Notes under the pieces: model-generated
Database searches by the model: none
The model's input: the letters and a program-made list of their open reading frames with translations, nothing else
What the model was told of the DNA's origin: nothing
Shown: piece after piece, positions 52,901 to 61,700 of the stretch
Layout of the letters: each line of letters begins with the position of its first letter
Position numbering within the stretch: position 1 is the stretch's first letter
Translations under genes and position numbers: made by a program
Assembly (NCBI GenBank): GCA_000149265.1
Contig: CH003046.1
Span: 247,369-311,368 of the forward strand
Reading direction: 5' to 3'
DNA from: Ciona savignyi
Taxonomy: Eukaryota > Chordata > Ascidiacea > Phlebobranchia > Cionidae
DNA length: 64,000 nt

Positions 52901-55900
52901 CATTTAGTCTTGTCCGTCCTATACATGTCATTCCCCCACATAAGCTTTCCATACATGAGATGGGCTTGGAAGCAGTTAGGGTGGGTTTCCGTGATCTTTT
53001 GCAACTTGGAAATGGAATCTTCTATTTTGCCTTCCTAAGAAAAGGGAGTAATTACAAATCATTAAACCATTGGTTTTTGAGCATTTAGGCATATTTTAAA
53101 ATGCTTAATTATGGATTGATGATTCTTGAAATATTCTTAAAATACAGATATATATATATATCCATTCAATGATTGTATATATATATATATATACAACAGG
53201 ATATTAATGGTTATCCCTATTGACGGCAATGGCAAGGTGGTGTTGCATCAGATTTTGTTGCCATAGCTATTACAGTATATGATGGAAACTTTATATAATA
53301 ATAAATTAAACTTACTTAATTAAGCTTATATTAGTGCAATCAAAACCTACTACGAAATCAATTAGTATGGCCTGGCATGACCTGATTATGGTGTGATAGC
53401 ATGGTGCAGCCATGACCTGATTAAAAGAAACAAAATTAACCTGGTATAACAAGTATGCTTTCCAAGTTTCTACTTCAGCAGATGGACCAAACTTCTCCAC
53501 CATTAAATTCAATNNNNNNNNNNNNNNNNNNNNNNNNNNNNNNNNNNNNNNNNNNNNNNNNNNNNNNNNNNNNNNNNNNNNNNNNNNNNNNNNNNNNNNN
53601 NNNNNNNNNNNNNCTAACACATCTAATGAAAGCAGCTTCTCGTAGATAGTTCAGTTCTAAATCAATTTACGACACATTTACACCACTTAAGTCACGTCGA
53701 CTGTATGGTGAGAAAGATTAATATTGTCGCATTATCAACACAACGCTTTATCACCAAAGGTATGTGCTCCAGTTAGCAATAGCCGACTCTCTCTTTCTAT
53801 TGACGCTCCCATTTAAAATGGTTGAAGATTTACAAGGCAACTGGATATACCCTGAATGGATGTGTAAAGCGAAGGAAACTCTTCTTTTTCTCAACTACTA
53901 CGCTTCCATATTGTTTCTTATGGTAAGAAATGTTTTTAAAAACTCCAACATATTAAACATTCTACACAAATAGGCGATATACAAAAACTGATTTTTATTC
54001 CCAGTAAATCAGAAAAGAAAAATACATAAGTTATTGCTATAAAGACAAGGCAATTATTAGAAACAACTCAGATGCAACATACCTTGTTAAATGTTCCAAT
54101 AGATTGATTTAACACAGCGATATCTGTTGAGTAAGACATAGAAGTGGCCAGATGAACCGACAGATCAAGTTTTAATTCGGAAACTGATTCAACCCGAACA
54201 ACCCATTGTTCCCTTGGTCAATATTGATTTGTTTGCATTTCTGCAAACCTGACCTAAAGGAAATTTATGCAGAATTTTTTTATAATGCTGTTTTTCAGCT
54301 GTAAAAATATATTCTTTTTCATAAGTGAATTTGACCATAAGTCAAAATTTCATGTTTATCTTACAGGATGTAAAGCTGCACATTGTCACTTTAAAGTTAA
54401 ACAAAAACATCATGGAATACTAATAAACCTGTTTTTAAAATATTAAGATTTAAGCCTAGAGAGATCGAAAGGTTGAAGGTTCTGACCTGGTCGCTAGCTG
54501 GTTGGTTGTGTCCGTGGGCAAGGCACTTAACGACATTGACTGAACCCAGCGGATTAATAGGTTCTACCAAATTGAAGGAACGTGTGAATCATTCATAACA
54601 TACTGCAATAGCTCTGGTAACCCGACGGTGGGCGCGAGGTAATCTGACGATTGCCCGTTTGTTAACCCCCTGGTTTTACCATTCACTGGGATAAACATGA
54701 ATATCCTATCCTATCCAATGCTTGGGAACAGAGTGTGATATGGCCCAATAAAATATCAAAATGATGATCCATACCACACATTCTGGGATCAAACCCAACC
54801 ACCAACAGTCAGTTATATACAATAAGCAAAGATTGTTTAAAACCTGCGGTGTGGTGGGTAAAACAAGAACTATAGCAAGATCCAAATCATATTTAACAAA
54901 TGGCAACAGCTTAAGTAGCCCAACGGTAAGTAAGTGAAAATCTGATGATTGCCCGTGTTTTTTAACACGCCTTTTTTTATTTAACAAGCCTTTTTTTATA
55001 AACATATATATCCTCCTACGTATCTTTATTCCAAAATTGACCTACTTGGCTGTTTCTTCTGCAGCTTTGTACTGGTGAATCATTATGTTAACTTTGGCCA
55101 GAAACCGCCACGCTGGGATAAAGTCATGAGCATTCCGTAAACCTTCTTCCACCTTGGCTTTGCATTCTTCATATTTTAAATCCTTGAATAACTCATAAGC
55201 ATGTGATATGTTTATATAAGGGCTTTCAACATTAGATGTGATTTGTGTATACTCTTTCAACTGATCTTCTTCAGATATTAGCTCTGTAATATATTAATGC
55301 TTGTTAATAGTGCATTTTTACACTTCATAACATCTCCTGTATATGTTGGACTTCCATGCTCTAGAGAGTAATACACAGTAACGTGTAAAACTAGTTAGCA
55401 AAGTTGATAATAGTTTCTTACTTTATGCAACCCTAAAACTATATATAGGATCGGATATTTAGGTTTATCTTCGTAAATGGGAAAACTAAGGGGGTTAACA
55501 CACAGGCAATCGTCAGATCACCTCGCCCACCGTCGGATTACCAGAGCTATTTCAGTGTGTTGTATAATTGAGACATTCCTTCAATTTGGTAGAACCGATT
55601 AATCTGCTGGGTTCAGGCAATGTCCGTTAAGTGCCTTGCCCAAGGACACAACTGACTAGCTAGCGGACAAATAATTTGAGTACCTACACCTTAGAACTGA
55701 TTAGCAAAAAGTTGCACGAATTATATATATATTGTTACATTTTAGTAATTACCTGTTTGTAGTTTAATTTGAATCAACATGTCGTGCATTAAACTGGTGA
55801 GGTTAAACTGTCCAGATAGGAACAACTGTACCAAGCATTTCAAGACATTTTCATAAACTTCTGGATTGCTCTCACAACATCGTAATAATGAAAGAAGAGC

Positions 55901-58247
55901 ACGTTCTCTGTTCTTGTCATTCAAGGAAGGAAGTTTACAGTAATTCATCGTGGATTGGATCATCTGTTATAAGAGTAAATGCATATTTAGGTAATAATTA
56001 TACAAGGGAATGTGCAAACTACGGTTATTTACTGCATGTACTGTTAACTTTTGAATGGTACCAGTACTAAAAAATCTGCCAGTAGATTTGTAAATTTTTG
56101 AAATGAGATAATACTTTTTCTTCATGAACCTCGTTTATTACCCCCTTTCATTTATTTGTTGCTACCATCCGACTCCACACAAACCGCTAAAGGTACTCCC
56201 ACCCACCATTTCTGAAAAGCTGTCCAGTTTCAAATCCTCTGCATTTTTTACCACCTCCACCACTCTTGTATATATTGCTTCATGCTTCACATCAAATTCT
56301 TCAGCTTTTAGTTTCTTATATATTGTTTCCATGGGTTCCAATGCATCTGCATACTGGTTTAAGGCACATAGTGCAGATGCTAGGCCTGTATACATTTCCA
56401 ATGCTTTGGAATCAGTGGCAGAACTGAAATGGAAAATTTCAATGTAAATTTAATTAAATAAAATTTTGAATTACATCTTCTGATGTACCAGTGGTACATG
56501 GGCATTCCTTGTAATAGCTTTCAACTCCACTTATGTTGTAGGCCTACAAACTTTATTAAAAAACAAAACAAAGTTTTAGTCGATTCATTCAAGATTTCAT
56601 TCAAGAAGATGAATTCATTTAAGAAAATAAAACTTCATAGTGTTATAATCATAAACTTTACCGACTTAACCTATATTTCCCACCAAATTTTAACTTACCT
56701 CTACTGTTATTTAGGAGCATAAAACATAAATTTGTAAGATACAGTTTAAATAAAAAACAAAGCCAATATAACACTTTACATTCTAAGAAGTTTGAGAATG
56801 ATATTTTATTCCAGTTTTAGTTCGATTAAAAATCGATGTTTTAAAATAACTTTTATTTTGCATTTGTGGTTCTATCATTACCTTTCTGTTAGCAGTATGA
56901 GTCCTTTATAGGCAGATACAAGTTTAGAATTTTCATTTTCCGATAATTTGTCTTTTTTATGCTTTGTGTAGAGATTTATTAAGCCTTGATATGCCAATGG
57001 TTGGTCTGGGCCCACTTTGATAGCATCTTGGTAAGCAATGGCAGAATCTTCATATTTTCCAAATTCTGCATTGCAAACCCCAACAAACACCAGAGCGTTG
57101 TAGTTGCGTGAATCTTCTCCCAATACAATCTGAAAATCACAGTTTAGCTTTCGGCTAAGGTACTGCACCATGGTAGCAATATGTCTAATTTAAATATGCT
57201 ACATTATATATAAGCTTGTGTGGAATTCATGCCAATTTTTACAGCTTGCAATTGTGGCTAAGGTAGTAGCAAGATGTCTAATTTTAACATGTTAATTTAC
57301 ATATAAGCTAGTCTGGAAAGCATGGCAATTTTCAATGAGATATGTGTGCAACTAAAATATTTTGGAAAAATTTGGTGGTTTTCTATTATTTTTCTTTAAA
57401 CATATTTTAGTATTTTGTAGGATTAACATGCATTTTAGGGATCTTTGTGCATTTAAAAAAATATGTTTAACTAATACATAATTGATGAAATAATAATTTA
57501 GGCTGGAACAAAGCATAAAATTGCTTAGTCCATTGTGCACTTAGTAAAGGATACTGATCCTATTCACAGTAAAGGCAACCCTGTCCTCTGCATGTGTGAT
57601 ATTGTAAGATAGGACCCTACTGGAAAGTTCGTATGATGCGCCGGATATATCTAGCGTGACGCACAGACTACTTTTTCGGATATTGGCGCAGAAAACTCCA
57701 AAAATCATGCTGGCGTGGCATGATTACACTTCCTTTTATTTATGTCAGTATTTTTGACACTTTAAGCTTTATATTTTAAAGCTTTAATTAAAAATTATGC
57801 AACTTTATTTGTGGTGGCGCAAATTAGTATTACTGGCGTGGCGCAAAATTGAGGTTAAAAAATGTTGGCGCAAAAATCCGGCGCACAGAAAACGAACTTT
57901 CCAATAGGGAGATAGGATATTCATTTTCGCCAATGGGAAAACACAGGTAAACAGTGGTGCGTTAATGTACATGTGATTAAGACATTAGGGTAACACCAAT
58001 AATCCACTGGTTTCGAGCAATGTTTATAAAAGCCTAGCCACGGACATAAGCAAATAGCTAGCGACCAGTTTTGAACATGCAATTCTTCGGCTAAGAGTTG
58101 ACGAACCAACCAAGCTATTGGGTTGGGTGGATATAGGATAAAAACACTGTAAAATACCTTGCTTTGGTCCAGAGCTTCGTCATAATCTTTCTTCTGAATT
58201 GCACCTTTAGCGGCCTTTAACGCTGCTTTAATTACTTTGTTGGACAT
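34928..58247 (-). CDS. SKIC3: TTC37/SKIC3, TPR scaffold of the SKI RNA-decay complex
   Basis: Scaffold that joins the SKI helicase and WD40 subunit to feed mRNA to the cytoplasmic exosome. Exons in order: 58158-58247, 56882-57129, 56207-56423, 55753-55963, 55046-55283, 54083-54212, about 53634-53441 (contains the 100-N gap), 52882-53034, 51807-51978, 51134-51302, 50757-50892, 49881-49962, 48589-48706, 47857-48010, 47264-47416, 46731-46817, 45980-46159, 45186-45276, 44336-44477, 43743-43910, 43125-43260, 42376-42529, 41840-41972, 40651-40896, 39929-40048, 38480-38642, 38117-38266, 37462-37730, 36480-36606, 34928-35002. Phases agree throughout; about 1504 codons plus the gapped exon, close to the vertebrate length of about 1560. 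TPR-type repeats abound; strong matches to the vertebrate protein are [26 protein letters not shown] and AQSLDPSF. Weakest junctions: the 54212 acceptor and the 38480 donor (GTCGAG). One intron (donor at 47263) is GC-AG. Confidence 0.94.
35118..36000 (-). mobile_element. Old SINE interrupted by the hAT element 35216-35932
   Basis: Left part 35118-35215 (TTAGGATATCCATGTTTATA, TTGAGCTATTTCAGTATG) and right part 35933-36000 (ACTAAACCACTAGGTTCAGG) are the two halves of one SINE. Confidence 0.75.
35216..35932 (-). mobile_element. Decayed hAT element with BED-finger ORF remnant, inserted in a SINE
   Basis: 717 bp, ends CAGGGCTGGGCAAC and GTTGCCCACCCCTG, with a perfect 8-bp target duplication GTATATAT. 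A minus-strand ORF (35327-35521) matches the amino-terminal finger region of hAT transposases ([20 protein letters not shown], then [17 protein letters not shown]). The second zinc Cys is replaced by Tyr (CSLYGQ) and the ORF stops early, so the element is inactive. SINE sequence continues on both sides. Confidence 0.88.
36150..36420 (+). mobile_element. SINE, near full length, diverged head
   Basis: TCACTGCGACGCCTTTCAGCC to GGGGATAAACATAAATATTC; TTC37 intron. Confidence 0.88.
36803..37012 (+). mobile_element. Repeat family H, copy 2
   Basis: Left end AAAAAGAGGGAAGGCGGGAA plus GGAGGGAAAC; right end GTTTCCCTCCTTCCCGCTTT plus GTCTCCCTTTAG: inverted repeats of about 30 bp. In the last-but-two TTC37 intron. 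Confidence 0.8.
37782..38070 (-). mobile_element. tRNA-derived SINE, full length
   Basis: TAGGATAGGATATTCATTTT to CGCCAGACTAACCGGCAGGAC; between TTC37 exons 27 and 28. Confidence 0.93.
39244..39500 (-). mobile_element. SINE, head partly lost
   Basis: ATAGGATAGGATATTCATGT to TTAGAGGCGACGCACT. Confidence 0.88.
39630..39802 (+). mobile_element. Composite SINE with alternative tRNA-like head
   Basis: Head CCTGTTAGCTCAGTTAACTA plus GAGCGG joined to the common 3' body (ACACAACACACTGAATAGCTC). Confidence 0.7.
40300..40530 (+). mobile_element. SINE, strongly diverged
   Basis: CACTAGCTTATTTGGTTGTA, ATATACACTGCAATAGCTTC, GGATTTTCCTATTTACTAAG remain. Confidence 0.6.
40908..41200 (+). mobile_element. 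tRNA-derived SINE, full length and young-looking
   Basis: GGGCCGGTTAGTCTGACGGT to ATTATCCTATCCTATCCTAT. Its head lies 11 bp from the acceptor of TTC37 exon 40651-40896. Confidence 0.95.
41606..41822 (+). mobile_element. SINE, diverged
   Basis: TTAGCCCAGTTGGCTTTCAG head, GCAGGTTTGAAACTAGTTGC B box; ends 17 bp from the TTC37 exon at 41840. Confidence 0.65.
42026..42308 (-). mobile_element. tRNA-derived SINE, full length
   Basis: TGGATAGGATATTCATGTTT to ACTTGACTATTCTGTCGGAC; TTC37 intron. Confidence 0.93.
42790..43045 (+). mobile_element. SINE, diverged
   Basis: CTATTCAGCTGAAAGGTTGT, GGCTAGTCGGTTGTGTTTTT, ACACAACATACTGCAATCC. Confidence 0.65.
43355..43632 (+). mobile_element. SINE, diverged
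   Basis: TGACAGCTAGTCGGTTGAGT, ACACATTGCAATAGCTTTGG, GACTAAACATGATTATC tail. Confidence 0.65.
43660..43728 (-). repeat. tRNA-like relic
   Basis: The minus strand reads GATGGTCTAATGGTCTAATGG and later AAGTTCGAATCTAACCGTG, giving A-box and B-box matches. It lies in a TTC37 intron just upstream of the exon 43743-43910 donor. Confidence 0.45.
43915..43935. repeat. Poly(G) tract, 21 nt, forming a TTC37 polypyrimidine tract
   Basis: 21 consecutive G on plus. On the gene strand the run of C is followed by ACAG, the acceptor of exon 43743-43910, so the homopolymer is the pyrimidine tract of that 3' splice site. Confidence 0.9.
45748..45968 (+). mobile_element. SINE 3' part with duplicated tail
   Basis: The last approximately 70 bp (CTGTGTGTTAAA..AGAATATCTTATTC) occur twice in direct repeat (to 45884 and to 45965). 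Confidence 0.7.
46167..46237 (+). repeat. tRNA-like sequence touching a TTC37 splice acceptor
   Basis: A 71-bp segment whose ends GGGTGGC and GTCACCC pair over 7 bp, with GCAGTGGTTTAGTGC as A box and CTAGGTTCGATGC as B box. It begins 8 bp from exon 45980-46159. On the gene strand its acceptor stem supplies the C-rich GCCACCCACCTTAG at the 3' splice site. The T-arm is imperfect, so it is likely a SINE head rather than a working tRNA. Confidence 0.6.
47442..47813 (+). mobile_element. hAT-type nonautonomous element, copy D
   Basis: Starts CGGTGGTTCTCAATC, ends TTTGAGCAACACTG. Perfect 8-bp target duplication GTTTAAAC. Longest copy (372 bp), 43 bp from the donor of TTC37 exon 47857-48010. Confidence 0.94.
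48103..48215. mobile_element. Repeat family H, copy 3 (one end only)
   Basis: GGAGGGAAAGCAGGAAGGAG plus GGAAACTGCTTACC, followed by the inner part; the opposite end is missing, replaced by a SINE from 48222. Confidence 0.7.
48222..48492 (+). mobile_element. SINE, near full length
   Basis: GAATGACTTGGTGGGTTTGT to GGATAAACATGAATATAATA; adjoins repeat family H copy 3. Confidence 0.85.
48793..49770. other. TTC37 intron, no recognised content
   Basis: AT-rich intron; I see no repeat family, exon or RNA gene in it. Confidence 0.5.
50443..50740 (+). mobile_element. tRNA-derived SINE, full length
   Basis: CCGACCGTTTAGTCTGATGG to AACATGAATATCCTATTCTA. The tail lies about 16 bp from the donor of TTC37 exon 50757-50892. 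Confidence 0.93.
52052..52133 (+). pseudogene. Inverted duplicate of the TTC37 exon at 49881-49962
   Basis: This 82-bp segment has the same length as the true exon and differs at 6 positions. It keeps the reading frame ([15 protein letters not shown]..., KDYVPALKG) and both splice sites (TTTTTCAG before, GTGAGT after). Similarity continues about 100 bp into the following intron (to about 52235). It lies on the opposite strand in the intron between TTC37 exons 8 and 9, so it cannot be joined to the TTC37 mRNA. The authentic exon is present in its proper place. Confidence 0.9.
53203..53285 (-). mobile_element. SINE tail fragment, diverged
   Basis: GGATATTAATGGTTATCCCT and CATAGCTATTACAGTATATG. 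Confidence 0.5.
53514..53613. other. Assembly gap (100 N) inside a TTC37 exon
   Basis: Exactly 100 N. TTC37 coding sequence enters it from the left ([17 protein letters not shown] on minus) and probably from the right (CTGCTTTCATTAGATGTG), so exon 7 is interrupted by missing sequence of unknown length. Confidence 0.97.
53773..53922 (+). pseudogene. Lone exon of a rhodopsin-family GPCR (TM2-TM3) inside a TTC37 intron
   Basis: Exactly 150 bp open, framed by an acceptor (GTGCTCCAG|TTA) and a donor (ATG|GTAAGA). It encodes TM2 with the conserved Asp ([14 protein letters not shown]), an extracellular loop, and the start of TM3 with the conserved disulfide Cys ([20 protein letters not shown]). The NYYASILFL run recalls protease-activated and P2Y-type receptors. 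No TM1, DRY or later exon is visible on the plus strand nearby. It lies antisense in the TTC37 intron between 53634 and 54083, about 160 bp from an assembly gap. It may be an exon of a split nested gene, a duplicated fragment, or a chimeric join. Confidence 0.75.
54463..54718 (+). mobile_element. SINE lacking its first bases
   Basis: GATCGAAAGGTTGAAGGTTC to ATGAATATCCTATCCTATCC. Confidence 0.9.
54918..55014 (+). mobile_element. SINE 3' fragment
   Basis: GCCCAACGGTAAGTAAGTG, TGATGATTGCCCGTG and a weak tail. Confidence 0.6.
55445..55668 (-). mobile_element. SINE lacking its head
   Basis: AGGATCGGATATTTAGGTTT to CACAACTGACTAGCTAGCGG. Confidence 0.88.
57615..57909. mobile_element. TIR element inserted in a SINE tail
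   Basis: 295 bp with inverted ends CCCTACTGGAAAGTTCGT and ACGAACTTTCCAATAGGG. Inner ends also pair around GCGCCGGA/TCCGGCGC. Perfect 8-bp target duplication AGATAGGA (57607-57614, 57910-57917), which is part of the (TAGGA)n tail of the SINE at 57910-58135. Confidence 0.9.
57910..58135 (-). mobile_element. SINE, diverged, tail split by a TIR element
   Basis: GATAGGATATTCATTTTCGC to AACCAACCAAGCTATTGGG; 22 bp from the donor of TTC37 exon 1. Its tail hosts the 57615-57909 insertion. Confidence 0.75.
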
Positions 58248-58706
58248 TGTAATTAAGAGCTATAATAGACCAGCTGGTCAATCAAATAACAAGGATAATA
58301 AACTTTAAACCGAGTCGCATAGGGGGAATTTAAAATTTTATGAGGCGAATAGTTACATTTTTTATTTTTTAATTAAAGTAATTTAGATTTATTATCTTTA
58401 AAATTGACTAAATTTTAAAAACAAAGGAGAAAAACAAATTATTACTATATTATGCATTTAATTTACAACACTGTTAAATTACTAAACTAAATGTCTGCAG
58501 ATTATTTTGTCAAATTAACTTTTGCAACTCAGGTTAAATTGATACTTGCTCGAAGTTAGGGGAATTCCCTAAAATTTTCCCCGCAATATTAATTTATTTT
58601 TGTTTTACTTTGCAGCAATAAGTATTATTAAATAAATGTACTTTATATTACAATACATTATTCAGATTCACCGAATATTGGACAGGCGGTGAGGGACCAG
58701 TAAAAA
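58248..58706. promoter_or_regulatory. Divergent intergenic region TTC37 / macrodomain gene
   Basis: 459 bp of AT-rich DNA between two divergent starts, free of recognisable repeats. No TATA box stands out on either side. A shared promoter is inferred from the arrangement only. Confidence 0.45.
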
Positions 58707-61700
58707 ATGGCTGTTGCAGAAAGGATACAATCGACATTGAAGTTGCGAAACAAATTCAATGCAGCGGCAGTAACCACCATAGCAAACAAAATTTGTCAAA
58801 AAGTGCATGCTATCCATCTGAAAATTCTCTACGTGTTTAACATTATTCATTCATACTTGGTCCATTTAAATCAGGCATGTTGTATTTTTTATTTACTATT
58901 ATGTACACTGTGAGTATACTGTATTGAACCTGATAAAAATGGTGTTGTCTACATGATATAAAGTGATGATTAAACAAAGTAGAACAGCATATTATCTTTT
59001 ATGCAACTGGAAAATGGGGGTTAAGGTTCCAGATATTTGGTTGTGGTTTTGAGCAAAACACTTAACACGCAACACTAAAAGGGAAAGAAGGAAACTGCTT
59101 ACTAAAACTATTGAAACAAATTTTAACCCTGCTCTTAACACTAATTTCAACCCCATGTTTAGAACTGACTCTAATGTTACAATCTTCATTTTATTGTGCA
59201 GTTTCCCGCCTTCCCGCTTTCCCTCCTTTCAGTTTTACTCCACTTAACAGAGTTAGTGTAAACAGAAAAGTTCATATGATAAACCCCGTGTGGAGCATCT
59301 ACCATTTTTTTGCCAAAAAATATAAGAAAATCATTCTGGTTAAAGTTACACTTTTATTTAAAACTGATATTTGACTTGCTCGGCTGTGGTAAAAACAATT
59401 GGATTTTTTTCACAGTGGTCTCAAACACAAAGAGATTGGTTTAATGAGTAGAATTATAACTATAGAAATTTATTAAATCACATACAACACTTTAAAATAT
59501 CTCCTGGTAACCCAACCCCCTTTCCCATTCATATGATTAACATAAATAGTCTATCCAAATGGTTGTTAATAAAATTATGGAATTTACACCATATAATTTT
59601 ACACCAGGTCATATAATTTTACAAAAAAATATATAAATTTATGTGATTAAGTTTGATGTTGTATTGATATGTAAATAAGATGATGTATATATCTATGAAT
59701 TGATACATTCTATTAATTTATTGTACATTCTATCCAATAGTCTGCAGAGATGTCCCGATTAAGCATCGGCATGAAAAAGCAAATTAGTCATAAATCGTAT
59801 GTTATAAAAGTTAATTAAACAAAATACGAGCACGCCATTGTTATTGGACCCACCAACATGTGTGTAGTTACTCTGCAGACACATGTATATCACAGTGTAT
59901 AAATACAAATATTTTAAAATGATTGTTTCTACCTAGATTTACATAAAGTGGTCTGTTGAAAGAGCGCTATGTTTACTATTGGTTGAGTATGTTGAGGAAT
60001 TGTTCAAGGTTGGTATGTCATTAGAGCACATGCATGGAATCATTTAGCACCGGCTTTCAAACTTCTTACATCTCTGTTATTCTTATGCATAACCTCCACT
60101 TTGCGTTGTTTATGTGGGTTTTTCGCTTCTGTATTAGATGTCAATTAACTGCTTGGCTGAAAGGTTAAATTTCTAAACCATTATTCATGTCTTTTTGCAA
60201 GTATGCAACTGAAGAATGAAGCCTGGACAACCAGGTTGCATTTAACAGCAGAAATATCTTATTTAGGCACAATACATTGCAATATCTCCAGTTACCCAAA
60301 ATTCGCATTAGATAATATGAGTATTGCCCATTGGGTAATATGTCACTGTGTTTTTTTACTCAGCGATAAACATAAATAGACTAGATCCCATCTTGTATGA
60401 TGTGTATTTTATATGTTTGTATTTGTTATACTATGACTTGTGTAGAATTACTAACTTATGTTTATAATAAATTGATGCTACATTATATCATGAATAGTTA
60501 AGAATTTTCTTAAAAAATTAAGTTTTATGATTGTGTATTTTGGAAATTAATTTTACCTTTTCATAAACTTTCTTTCTACCTTTTCAATTTCTTAGCAAAC
60601 TGCTTAATTGCATGATGTTTTACGGCCTTAGGTTCACATACATTGCTCAATGTTATTGCACTGCAGTATCATTTGCGTAGTTAGCGCATAGATATTATTG
60701 TCCCACACATTTCCAATTTGCATGGCTAAGTCGAAGTCGTTTGCTTTGGCTTAAGTGGTTGCATGGAGTACCGACTCTTAGAAGGTCATGAGTCCATTAA
60801 TGGGTTCTACCAAATTAAAGGAATGTGTCTATCATACACAACACACTGCAATAGCTCCGGTAACCCGACGGTGGGCGTGAGGTGATCTGGTGAGTGCCCG
60901 TGTGTTAACCCCCTTGGTTTTCCCATTCACGGGGATAAACATTACTATGCCTATCCTATCCCATCCAAAACCAGTAGTTTACTAAATTTAAACCCAGTGG
61001 ATTAATTGGTTTAATGGAAATAAGGGATTTTCTCTTTTGGCTGTCAGACACTGCAACAGCTGAATTCACCGACAGTGGGCATGAGGTATTCCAACAATTG
61101 TCTGTGTTGAACAAATCTTATATACCTACCAATGTGAATAAACACAAGTATTTTAACCAGCACTTACAATCATCTCTCAAGTTAGAAAGATACTCACACT
61201 ACTCCAAGCCTCCAAACTAAAAGAGAAATAGCATAATTCCTTCAAAGCAGATTTTGCTACTCGTTTCCAACATATAAAATTGATTCTTCTGCTTTTCCAG
61301 GGTGTGTTGACATTAAGTACGATTCTGTCTCCAGTCGTTCGACACAGGCAGAATGCTATTCTTCAGTCTAAGTTAGATTGTTTTATGCACCAACATATTC
61401 TTTCCTTGCAAATTCCATCCATGAAGTACAGGGAAAAAATCTCCACTATTTTCGTTGATTATTTCGATAAACTCAAAGTCATGGTAGAACAGGAAGAAGT
61501 TCATGTAAGTGTTTGCTTGTTGAAAATGTTTTACATGTCCGGCCGGATTGCTTATAAAGGTGGGCAATATTACAATACGTCTAATTTTACCCAAATTTAA
61601 TAATTTATTGCGTTTTTAGATGTGTTTTAATGACTGTTGTTTTGCCGTTTTTATCACGTTTTTCAAAAATTATATCACAAATTTAATAAAAGAAAATAGA

